DNA of 64,000 bases from Flavobacteriales bacterium (GTDB lineage Bacteria > Bacteroidota > Bacteroidia > Flavobacteriales_F > PHOS-HE28), in the NCBI GenBank assembly GCA_013360395.1, contig JABWBQ010000019.1:1-64000 (forward strand). The letters run 5' to 3'. Positions within the stretch are counted from its first letter, which is position 1. Each line of letters starts with the position of its first letter. Positions 9,440-17,103 of this stretch are shown piece by piece. The notes under the pieces were generated by a model, which was given only the letters and a program-made list of their open reading frames with translations, was not told where the DNA came from and did no database searches. The translations under genes were made by a program, and so were the position numbers.

Positions 9440-11203
9440 TCAAAGCCCTTCGGACATTCCCTTGCGCAGGTCCTCCACGGTGCGTGGTGGCAGCTTGTGC
9501 AGGTCCAGCACCATCAGCCCGTCCAGCGCGTCGTTGAAGTGCGGGTCGCAGTTGAACCCGATGATCCGTGCGTTCAGGAGCAGGTACTTCTTGAGCAGCA
9601 CCGGCATGGCGGTCTCGTGCGGGTCGAACTCGGCGATCAAGCGGTCCATCTTCTTCATGTCCGCTTCGGAAGCCTGCACCAAGGCCTCGCTGTCGGGGCC
9701 GTCACGCTTCACGCGGAAGCGGTTGCGCGGGGTGACCAGGGCGGCCATGTCGTGGTCGTAGTGGTGCCGTTCCACATAGGCCATGATGAGCGCGCGGGAG
9801 AAGTGGCTGTACGTGCTGCTGATGCTCACGGGCCCGATGAGGTACCGGTGGGCGGGGTTGGACGTGATGTGGATGAGCAGGCCGCGCCACAGCATGAACA
9901 GCGGGAGGCGCTGGCGCTGGTACTCCTGGGCGATGAACGAGCGGCCCAGCTCGAAACTGCGGCGCAGCACCCGGTCCATCGCCCGGTCCATGCGGAACAG
10001 GGTGCTCAGGTAGAGCCCGCGCCGGCCGTAGCGGGGCATGATGCGGGCCCCGTCGCCGATGCGGTAGGCCCCGGCCAGCCGCCGTTTCTCGCGGTCCCAC
10101 AAGAACAGGTGGTCGTAGTACAGGTCGAACTCGTCGAGGTCGATCCGCTTGTTGGTGCCCTCGCCCACGGCCCGGAAGGTGACCTCGCGCAGGCGGCCGA
10201 TCTCCCGCAGCATGTTCGGTATGCGGTGGGCCCCGGCGAGGTACAGGTCGAACTCGGCCTGGGTGTTGAGCTTCAGGTCCTGGATGCCTGCGAGCTCGCG
10301 CTCCAACACGTGCGTATCGATGGCCTCCACGATCTCCTTGGGGCGCTGCGGGAACAGCAGCGGCTTGAACTGCTCGCGGCGCACCTGGAGCCCCGAGCCC
10401 AGCGCGTAGGTCTTGGCGCGCAGGTAGCGGCCCAGCTGTTCGGCCGAGGTGAAGGCCGCCACCTCCTTGGCGGGGATGGGCTTGCCGATGCGCATGCGCA
10501 CCGTCTTCCCGCGCATCCGCAGCATCTCGCTGGGAAGTGTGAGGGTGCGCAGGTTGGGGTGGATCATGCCCAGCATCTGGAACACCACGGAGTTGGCCCC
10601 GTCGAACCACACGGGCACCACGGGCACGCCCGCGTGCTGCACCAGCTTCAGGGCCGGCACCTTCCAGCGCGGGTCGGCCACGGCCTTGATGTCGGTGCGC
10701 CAGCTGCTCACCTCGCCGGCGGGGAACAAGGCCAGCGCGCCCCCCTGCTTGACATGGGCCAGGGCCGCGCGCATGCCCTGGAAGCTGCTGGCGCTGCGCA
10801 ACTGCTCGAAGGGGTTCACCCCGAAGAAACGATGCCCCAGCGGCTTGAGCTGCTGCAGCAGGAAGTTGGCCATCACCTTCAGGTCCGGCCGCAGCTCCCC
10901 GAACACCTCCACCAGGGCCATCCCATCGATCGCACCGTACGGATGGTTGGCCACCAGCACCAGCCCGCCCTCGCGGGGGACCAGGGCCAGCTGTTCGGCC
11001 TGCACCTCCATCTCCAGTTCCAGCCGCTGGAAAACCGCCTTCACGAACGCGATGTCGTGAAAGTGGCTCACCTCCTCGTAAACCTTCTGCAGCCGCTTGA
11101 GCCCGCTCACCTCGCTGAACAACGCAATGCGCGGATCGCCCGGGCGCATGTGGCTCGCCTTGGCCAGCTCCACTGGATCCACCAAACGGTCGTTCGCGGG
11201 CAT
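9440..11203 (-). CDS. OlsF-like bifunctional acyltransferase (ornithine lipid synthesis)
   Basis: A 587-residue protein with two acyltransferase domains. The N-terminal half looks like a PlsC/lysophospholipid acyltransferase: ANHPYGAIDG at 85-94 (an HX5D variant of the HX4D motif) and ALFPAGEVSS further on. The C-terminal half resembles the GNAT-like N-acyltransferase OlsB, with Asp/Arg-rich segments such as LFLWDREKRRLAGAYRIG. This order matches OlsF, which makes ornithine lipids from ornithine and two acyl-ACPs. These phosphorus-free membrane lipids matter under phosphate limitation. The ATG at 11203 is preceded by a promoter box 5 nt away. The assignment rests on domain order. Confidence 0.78.
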   Translation of the reverse strand: MPANDRLVDPVELAKASHMRPGDPRIALFSEVSGLKRLQKVYEEVSHFHDIAFVKAVFQRLELEMEVQAEQLALVPREGGLVLVANHPYGAIDGMALVEVFGELRPDLKVMANFLLQQLKPLGHRFFGVNPFEQLRSASSFQGMRAALAHVKQGGALALFPAGEVSSWRTDIKAVADPRWKVPALKLVQHAGVPVVPVWFDGANSVVFQMLGMIHPNLRTLTLPSEMLRMRGKTVRMRIGKPIPAKEVAAFTSAEQLGRYLRAKTYALGSGLQVRREQFKPLLFPQRPKEIVEAIDTHVLERELAGIQDLKLNTQAEFDLYLAGAHRIPNMLREIGRLREVTFRAVGEGTNKRIDLDEFDLYYDHLFLWDREKRRLAGAYRIGDGARIMPRYGRRGLYLSTLFRMDRAMDRVLRRSFELGRSFIAQEYQRQRLPLFMLWRGLLIHITSNPAHRYLIGPVSISSTYSHFSRALIMAYVERHHYDHDMAALVTPRNRFRVKRDGPDSEALVQASEADMKKMDRLIAEFDPHETAMPVLLKKYLLLNARIIGFNCDPHFNDALDGLMVLDLHKLPPRTVEDLRKGMSEGL

Positions 11204-11208
11204 CCCGT

Positions 11209-11216
11209 CAAAGGTA
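11209..11216 (-). promoter_or_regulatory. Promoter -7 box of the OlsF-like gene
   Basis: On the minus strand the sequence is TACCTTTG, a perfect match to the Bacteroidota -7 consensus TAnnTTTG. It ends 5 nt before the ATG at 11203, so the transcript is probably leaderless or nearly so. No clear TTG -33 element was found at the usual distance. Confidence 0.55.
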
Positions 11217-11293
11217 TCAACCGCGCCTTCCCACCCGCCGTGCCCACCAAGCCCCGAAAGGACTATCTTGGGGCTCCTTATCCCGATCGCCCC

Positions 11294-14263
11294 ATGCGTC
11301 CGACGACCTTCCTGCTGCCCTTCCTGCTGTTTCTTCCCGCCGCCCACCTGTCCGCCCAGACCTATTGGGGCATGACCAGCAACGGAGGCACGAGCGGCAA
11401 CGGCACCATTTACACCATCACCGAGTCGGGCACCTTCACCAAGAAGCATGACTTCTACCGCGTACCGGGCGGGACCCCGAAGTGTGAACTGATGCAGGCC
11501 GGGAACGGCAAGCTTTACGGGGTCACCGAGTTCGGAGGTGCCAACGGGGTGGGCATGCTGTTCGAGTTCAACCCCACGACCGGGGTGATGACCCAGCTCG
11601 CCAGCTTCAGCAACACCTTGGGCGAACAGCCGATCCGCGGCATGGTGCAGCACAGCAACGGGAAGTTGTACGGCACCTGCAGCGCCGGTGGCGCCAACGG
11701 GTTCGGCACGATCTTCGAGTTCAACATCTCCACCAACACGCTCTCCAAGCGGCACGATTTCGTGAACGCCGGCGGCAACCTCAACGGCCGCTCGCCGCGC
11801 GGGGGACTGGTGCAGGCCGCCAATGGGCAGTTGTACGGCACCACGCTGTTGGGCGGGGCCACCAACCAGGGCATCATCTTCGAGTTCCAGCCCACCGGCA
11901 ACAACTTCTTCAAGCGTGCCGACCTGACCGTGGCCAATGGCTCGAGGCCCTTTGCGGGCCTGATGCGGGCCAGCAACAACCTCCTTTACGGCACCACCAC
12001 ACAGGGCGGCACCAACGGCATGGGCGTGATCTTCAGCTTCAACACCTCCACCTTCGCCTACACGCCGCTCTTCCACCTCACCGCGGCCGATGGTTCCCTG
12101 CCCTATGCCGAGCTGATCCAGGACGGGGCGGGCGGTCTGCTGTACGGCACCACCAGCGAAGGTGGCGCCACCGACCAGGGAACGGTCTTCAGCTTCAACA
12201 TCGGCACCAACACCTACACGCGCCTGGTGGACCTTTCACCCGCGCTCGGGTACCGGCCCCTGAGCCGGCTGCGCCGTGCGGCCAGCGGCATCCTGTACGG
12301 AACCACCAGCCTGGGCGGTGCATCCAGCCTGGGTGTGCTCTTTTCCTACGACCCGGCCACCAGCACGTACACCCTGGTGAAGAACCTGAACGACATCGGG
12401 GTGAACGGTTGCTGGAGCGGGGTGTTCGAAGCGCCCACCGGCACCTTGAACGGCCTGGCAAGCACTGGTGGCAACGGCGGCAGCGGGGCGCTGTACCGGT
12501 ACGTCGTGGCCTCCAACACCCTCACCGAGGCGGTGTCCTTCGCCTTCAGTGAAGGCGCCCAGCCCAAGGGTCGTTTGGTGCGTGACGCCAACGGGCTCTT
12601 CTACGGCCTCACCTCCGCCGGTGGCGCCTACGGCAGCGGCATCTGCTTCTCGTTCGATCCCGCCACCAGCACCTTCACCCGCCTCGTGGACCTCAACAGC
12701 ACCACCGGGAACTACCCCACGGGCACGCTCACCCTGGCCAATGGCAAGTACTACGGCCTTTGCAACCAGGGCGGCAATGCCAACGAAGGCACCGTGATCG
12801 AGTTCGACCCGGTGGCCAACACGGTCACGGCCAAGGTGAGCTTCACAGGCACCACGGGCACCAGGCCGCGCTGCGGGCTCGTGCTGGCCAGCGACGGACT
12901 GCTTTACGGCAGCACCACGGCCGGCGGGGCCAACGGCCTGGGCACGCTGTTCAGCTATTCGCCCGGCGCCATGGCGGTGACCCCCTTGGTGGACTTCTCC
13001 CTCACCACCGGCACCGAACCCTTCGCCGACCTCACCCAGGCCTCCAACGGCCTGCTGTACGGCACCTTGAGCGAGGAGGGCGCCTACGACAACGGGACCC
13101 TGTTCTCCTTCGACCCGGTCACCGCCACCTTCACCAAGCTGTACGACTTCGACGGCCTGCAGGGCGGCAACCCCACCGGACGTGTGTTGCAGGCGGCCAA
13201 CGGCGTGCTCTACGGCATGTGCCGCGAGGATGGGCTCTACTTCAACGGGACCCTGTACAGCTGGGACATCGGCACGGCCACCTACACCGAACTGTACGAC
13301 ATGACAACCCCCGAAGGTGCCGCGTCCGAGAGCAACCTGGTGCAGGGCACCGACGGCAACCTGTACGGCGTATGCGTCCAGGGAGGGACGAACGACCTGG
13401 GCACCATCTTCCGGTACGTCCCGGGGAGCAACACCTTCAACGTGCTGCGCAGCCTGGCCTCGGCCGACGGCACACTGCCCTTCGATGGCCTTGTGCCGGA
13501 GAACATCCCGACCCCGCCGACCGGCGTGGCCCTGGCCATGAAGGTGTTCCTGGAGGGACCGTACAACACAGGGAGCGGCCTGATGGGCGATGCCCTCCGC
13601 CTGCAGCCCAGCTTCCCCCTCACCGAACCCTTCACCGCGCTGGGCTTCACGCACGTGGGCGGTGGCGGTGGCGAGACGATCGCCCCCGCGGTGCTCACCA
13701 CCAGCGGCAACAACGCCATCACCGATTGGGTGCTGGTGGAGCTGCGCTCCAAGAACAACAGCGCCACAGTGCTCCACACCCGCAGCGCGCTGGTGCAACG
13801 CGACGGTGACGTGGTGGACCTGGACGGCACCTCGGCCCTGACCATCAACGCGGCGGCGGACGAATACCACATCGCCGTTCGCCACCGGAACCACCTGGCC
13901 TGCATGACGCTCAACACGGTGCTTCTCGGGTCGACCCCCACCGCCGTGGACCTCACCAACGGCTCGGTGCCCACCTACGGCAGCAATGCGCAGAAGTTGA
14001 ACGGCAGCGTGCGCCTGCTGTGGGCCGGTAACGTGGTGCGCGATGCACTGATCAAGTACGCCGGTGGCTCCAACGACCGCGACCCCATCCTGGTGCGCAT
14101 CGGTGGATCGGTGCCCACGGCCACCACCACCGGGTATTGGAGCGAGGACGTGAACATGGACGCCACGGTGAAATACGCCGGTGGCTCCAACGATCGCGAT
14201 CCCATCCTGGTGAACGTGGGCGGTTCGATCCCCACCGGCACCCGCAGCCAACAGCTGCCCTGA
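11294..14263 (+). CDS. Secreted GloVer tandem-repeat protein
   Basis: A 989-residue secreted protein with signal peptide MRPTTFLLPFLLFLPAAHLSA. It is followed by about 14 imperfect repeats of the type LYGTTSEGGATDQGTVFSF, the GloVer repeat of TIGR03803, which likely builds a beta-propeller. The C-terminal 250 residues differ: a segment starting MKVFLEGPYNTGSG and two copies of KYAGGSNDRDPILV (14053-14094 and 14170-14211), the second preceded by DVNMD. This resembles Asp-rich calcium-binding modules at the C-termini of other Flavobacteriales surface proteins. No classical T9SS type A domain is seen. A TATCTTGG box lies at 11264-11271. Confidence 0.8.
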   Translation: MRPTTFLLPFLLFLPAAHLSAQTYWGMTSNGGTSGNGTIYTITESGTFTKKHDFYRVPGGTPKCELMQAGNGKLYGVTEFGGANGVGMLFEFNPTTGVMTQLASFSNTLGEQPIRGMVQHSNGKLYGTCSAGGANGFGTIFEFNISTNTLSKRHDFVNAGGNLNGRSPRGGLVQAANGQLYGTTLLGGATNQGIIFEFQPTGNNFFKRADLTVANGSRPFAGLMRASNNLLYGTTTQGGTNGMGVIFSFNTSTFAYTPLFHLTAADGSLPYAELIQDGAGGLLYGTTSEGGATDQGTVFSFNIGTNTYTRLVDLSPALGYRPLSRLRRAASGILYGTTSLGGASSLGVLFSYDPATSTYTLVKNLNDIGVNGCWSGVFEAPTGTLNGLASTGGNGGSGALYRYVVASNTLTEAVSFAFSEGAQPKGRLVRDANGLFYGLTSAGGAYGSGICFSFDPATSTFTRLVDLNSTTGNYPTGTLTLANGKYYGLCNQGGNANEGTVIEFDPVANTVTAKVSFTGTTGTRPRCGLVLASDGLLYGSTTAGGANGLGTLFSYSPGAMAVTPLVDFSLTTGTEPFADLTQASNGLLYGTLSEEGAYDNGTLFSFDPVTATFTKLYDFDGLQGGNPTGRVLQAANGVLYGMCREDGLYFNGTLYSWDIGTATYTELYDMTTPEGAASESNLVQGTDGNLYGVCVQGGTNDLGTIFRYVPGSNTFNVLRSLASADGTLPFDGLVPENIPTPPTGVALAMKVFLEGPYNTGSGLMGDALRLQPSFPLTEPFTALGFTHVGGGGGETIAPAVLTTSGNNAITDWVLVELRSKNNSATVLHTRSALVQRDGDVVDLDGTSALTINAAADEYHIAVRHRNHLACMTLNTVLLGSTPTAVDLTNGSVPTYGSNAQKLNGSVRLLWAGNVVRDALIKYAGGSNDRDPILVRIGGSVPTATTTGYWSEDVNMDATVKYAGGSNDRDPILVNVGGSIPTGTRSQQLP

Positions 14264-14578
14264 GCACATAGCGGTGCCTCGAAGAACCTCGAACGGATGA
14301 CGCGCGCCGCGCTCATTCGTCCGGACGAGGCGCCCCGAAGCGCGGATACTGGATCCGAAGTATCCGACCGAGGAGCAACAAAGTATGGGCGAATGAGCGC
14401 AAGCGAGGACCGCTGTGCTCCTTGCTCATGACCTCCCGCCGGAACGAGGTTCGTCGAGGTACCCATTGGTCGTTCGCGGCACCTTCCGGCCGTTGCAGGA
14501 AACCCCGCATGCGGCTGTTGAAACTATTTAACGACCACGGGGTTGCATGGCACCTCAGGGCGGATAGCTTTGCGCGCC
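14264..14578 (+). other. Structured intergenic region
   Basis: This 315-bp gap holds nested dyads and no convincing gene. An 11-bp perfect inverted repeat (GCGCTCATTCG at 14309-14319, partner 14390-14400) encloses a second perfect 8-bp stem (CGGATACT at 14343-14350, partner 14359-14366) with an 8-nt loop. A 12-bp palindrome TCGTCCGGACGA lies at 14317-14328. The stems could terminate the upstream gene, form a small RNA or be an inactive mobile repeat. The last 40 bp hold the promoter of the next gene. Confidence 0.5.
14543..14572 (+). promoter_or_regulatory. Promoter of the M23/LysM gene
   Basis: TTG at 14543-14545, a 19-bp spacer and TAGCTTTG at 14565-14572 form one of the best Bacteroidota-type promoters in the window. 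The -7 box ends 6 nt before the ATG at 14579, so transcription probably begins within a few bases of the start codon. Confidence 0.6.
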
Positions 14579-15472
14579 ATGCACCGCCAGGCCCTCCTGC
14601 CGACCCTGCCCCTGCTGCTTCTGGGATGCCCGCTGTTCGCCCAGGTGGACAGTGTGGCGATCGGTGGCGCCGAGGAAGTGGAGGCCTATGAGGAGGCCCT
14701 GACGGAGGATGCCGGGTACGATGCCATCGCACTGCCCAGTCTCAACGGCGGTGCCCTCACCCTGAAGGACAGCCTGTGGCTGATCCCCGGGTACGACATC
14801 TATTGCGGCTGGAACACGGAGAGCATCTTCGGCCACCATGACCGGAGCCAGCCGCTGCCCACGACCACACTGCAGTTGAGCCACGCGGCCTGCGATCACG
14901 AAATGCCGACCTGTGGCGCGATCACCTCACCCTTCGGCCCTCGGCATGGGCGCATGCACTATGGGGTGGACCTCAAGCTGCAGACCGGCGACCCCGTGGT
15001 GGCGGGCTTCCCGGGCATGGTGCGCATCGCACAATACCATCGTTCCTTCGGCAACGTGGTGGTGATCCGCCACGCCAACGGACTGGAAACGCTGTACGCC
15101 CACCTCAGCCGCATCAGTGTGGACGTGGGCCAGATGGTGGAGGCCGGTGAGCGTATCGGGCTGGGTGGCAACACGGGGCGCAGCACGGGCAGCCATCTCC
15201 ACTTCGAGGTCCGTTACCTGGGTCGCCCCATCGATCCGGCGCGGGTCTTCGACCTCACCGAGGGCGTGCTCACCGCCAGCACCCTGCGGCTGGACGCATC
15301 GGTCTTTGAACTGCCCAAAGCGGCCGCTTCAGCTTATTACCGCGTGAAGCGTGGCGACACGCTCTCGTCCATCGCAAGGCGGCATGGCACCACCGTGGCC
15401 CGGCTGTGCAAGCTGAACCGCCTTTCCACCCGCTCGATCCTTCGGGTGGGGCAGCGCATCCGCACCTCCTGA
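14579..15472 (+). CDS. M23 family metallopeptidase with C-terminal LysM domain
   Basis: A 297-residue exported peptidoglycan endopeptidase. A signal peptide ends near residue 21. The LytM/M23 domain (about 105-225) has the zinc ligands His127 and Asp131 (HYGVD), His175 in YAHLS and HLH at 206-208. A LysM domain follows at about 253-296 (YYRVKRGDTLSSIARRHGTT) and would anchor the enzyme to glycan strands. Such enzymes cut cross-links during growth and division. All metal ligands are present, so it should be active rather than an EnvC-like regulator. The usual LysM-M23 order is reversed. Confidence 0.9.
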   Translation: MHRQALLPTLPLLLLGCPLFAQVDSVAIGGAEEVEAYEEALTEDAGYDAIALPSLNGGALTLKDSLWLIPGYDIYCGWNTESIFGHHDRSQPLPTTTLQLSHAACDHEMPTCGAITSPFGPRHGRMHYGVDLKLQTGDPVVAGFPGMVRIAQYHRSFGNVVVIRHANGLETLYAHLSRISVDVGQMVEAGERIGLGGNTGRSTGSHLHFEVRYLGRPIDPARVFDLTEGVLTASTLRLDASVFELPKAAASAYYRVKRGDTLSSIARRHGTTVARLCKLNRLSTRSILRVGQRIRTS

Positions 15473-15479
15473 TCGTCCA

Positions 15480-16079
15480 CTACTGCGTCCCCGTGGCTCC
15501 GTGCTCCGGCTCGGGCTGGTTGTTCCACCGGCTGAGGGTGCCCACCAGGTCCTGGTTGTACACCGGCGACAACAACAGCTGCCGCTGATCGGTGAGGCGC
15601 ACCAGCACCAGGTCGTCCTTGGCATTGGGCAGGCGGTCGATCAGGCGGCGGCCGATCCCGAAGGTGAGGGAGCTCAACCCGATGTCCACACTGCAGAACC
15701 GGATGAACTCGCGCTCCATGGCACGGGCCGCGCCGGGTTCCAGCCCTGCGGTGCGCTGGCGGATGTAGTCGCGCGCGGCGGCGCGGTCCACCAGACTGGC
15801 GTCCACGAACTCGGACCTCTGGATGCGATGGGTGGCCTCCCCCGTGGTGATCACCAACGAGCCGCTGTCCACCAGGTACGTACCAATGCGGCGACGATCG
15901 CGCTGAACGGCCAGGACCAAACCTGCGATCATGAGGATGGCCCCGCCCCAGGCGATGGGCAGAAAACGCAGCACGGCCGACAAGACCAACGCCACCGGCA
16001 ACACCGCGACGCTCAGGTACACCCAGGCCTTGGTGTTGTACCACAACCGCTTGGTGCGAAAGCGCTTCACGCGGCTCAT
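15480..16079 (-). CDS. Two-TM membrane protein, PH-like
   Basis: A 199-residue protein with two adjacent hydrophobic helices (about 17-35 and 38-56) and a soluble C-terminal domain. The arrangement recalls bacterial PH-domain membrane proteins (YdbS/YdbT type), but I recognise no diagnostic motif and the function is unknown. The ATG at 16079 is supported by a TACCTTTG box 6 nt upstream. Its stop lies 7 bp from that of the convergent M23 gene, and a tRNA gene lies upstream on the same strand. Confidence 0.65.
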   Translation of the reverse strand: MSRVKRFRTKRLWYNTKAWVYLSVAVLPVALVLSAVLRFLPIAWGGAILMIAGLVLAVQRDRRRIGTYLVDSGSLVITTGEATHRIQRSEFVDASLVDRAAARDYIRQRTAGLEPGAARAMEREFIRFCSVDIGLSSLTFGIGRRLIDRLPNAKDDLVLVRLTDQRQLLLSPVYNQDLVGTLSRWNNQPEPEHGATGTQ

Positions 16080-16085
16080 GACCTC

Positions 16086-16093
16086 CAAAGGTA
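16086..16093 (-). promoter_or_regulatory. Promoter -7 box of the two-TM protein gene
   Basis: TACCTTTG on the minus strand, a perfect TAnnTTTG match, ends 6 nt before the ATG at 16079. The intervening bases contain GAGG, too close to the ATG to be a normal ribosome-binding site. Confidence 0.5.
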
Positions 16094-16167
16094 ACTGCGG
16101 TGGGAAGGCCGGTGCGAAAAGCGGGCGGCCCGCTGATCCGTGATCCACGGAACTGCGGGCCGCCTTG

Positions 16168-16251
16168 TACCGGAGAAGGGACTCGAACCCTTACAACCTT
16201 ACGGTCACACGCCCCTGAAACGTGCGCGTCTACCAATTCCGCCACTCCGGT
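16168..16251 (-). tRNA. tRNA-Leu (CAG)
   Basis: Read on the minus strand this is an 84-nt class II tRNA. The acceptor stem ACCGGAG pairs with CTCCGGT and is followed by discriminator A. The D-arm begins GGCGGAATTGGTAGACGC, and the T-arm contains GGTTCGAGTCCC. The anticodon loop is TTCAGGG, giving anticodon CAG. A long variable arm, as expected for leucine, lies between the anticodon and T stems. CCA is not encoded. Confidence 0.95.
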
Positions 16252-16445
16252 GGGTGTGGCCTCCTCTTCATCAGGGGGTGCAAATATACGTCCACGGTCC
16301 ATTCGCAAGTAACCCGCATGCTGCGATCAGCACTCCCCGCCTTCCGGTGGCCTTGCCCAGTGGGACTTGGGGCGACTTCGAGCCTGCGGACCATGCAGCC
16401 GGGCCGGGGTGGCCGCCCCTACCTTCGGGTCCGTATCCAAGGGCC

Positions 16446-16910
16446 ATGGACGGGTTCAGGCGCATGGCGGACGGTGGCGCGGTGGAGCCCATCGCCCATC
16501 TGGCGGCGCTGCTGGCAGGCGCCCCGGACGCGCTGTTGCGCATCGGGAGCGACAGCCAGAACCTCGACGACCGCACGATCTACACCACCACCGTGGTGTT
16601 GCGCTATCGCGGGAACGGCGCACACGTGATCTACCTGCGCGAGGGGGCACGGCGGATCCCGGACCTGTGGCCCAGGCTCTGGGGCGAGGTGGAGCGGAGC
16701 CTGGCCGTGGCGCGCTGGCTCAACCACGAGGGGCACCTGCCTGTGCATGGCATCGACCTGGACCTGAACCCCGACCCTGGCGCGGGCAGCCATCCCCTGT
16801 ACAGCGCGGCCGTGGGCCTCGTGCGTGCGCATGGCTACGAACCGCGGACGAAGCCCGACCTGCTGATGGCCACCTGGGCGGCCAATGTGCTGTGCCACCG
16901 AGGGGGCTGA
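16446..16910 (+). CDS. YkuK-like ribonuclease H-like protein (DUF458)
   Basis: A 154-residue protein of the YkuK/DUF458 family, which adopts an RNase H-like fold. The first strand IGSDSQNLDDRTIYTTTVVLRY carries the Asp expected in the active site, and DLDLNPDPGAGSHPL near the middle supplies further acidic residues. No activity is established for the family that I can name. I placed the start at ATG 16446; an alternative ATG lies at 16464. It stands alone between tRNA-Leu and a convergent operon. Confidence 0.75.
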   Translation: MDGFRRMADGGAVEPIAHLAALLAGAPDALLRIGSDSQNLDDRTIYTTTVVLRYRGNGAHVIYLREGARRIPDLWPRLWGEVERSLAVARWLNHEGHLPVHGIDLDLNPDPGAGSHPLYSAAVGLVRAHGYEPRTKPDLLMATWAANVLCHRGG

Positions 16911-16913
16911 AAG

Positions 16914-16957
16914 CACGGAACCCCCCACCGGGCTGAGCCCTAGGCAGGGGGTCCGTG
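16914..16957. terminator. Probable bidirectional terminator hairpin
   Basis: CACGGA (16914-16919) plus a C-run pairs with a G-run plus TCCGTG (up to 16957), with one bulged A, enclosing a small inner hairpin GGGCTGAGCCC. It sits in the 193-bp gap between two convergent genes. There is no strong T-tract, so termination efficiency is uncertain. Confidence 0.5.
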
Positions 16958-17103
16958 ACTCTTCAGATTGACCTTTGAACTACTTGGACACGCCTTGTTA
17001 CGCGTCCTTCGGTCCGGGAGTTTCGCCCACGGCCTGATATTCCGACCGCACCCCTGTAAATATCGACGGAAATGGCCGGCAGCTCGACGAAAGCCGAGCC
17101 TGA

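Noticed and set aside
9179-11293. Upstream extension of the GloVer-repeat gene
   Set aside because: The frame is open by chance antisense to the OlsF-like gene; a signal peptide and promoter-like box mark the start at 11294.
16140-16445. N-terminal extension of the YkuK-like gene
   Set aside because: This frame crosses the tRNA-Leu gene on the other strand and encodes no recognisable protein before residue MDGFRRM.
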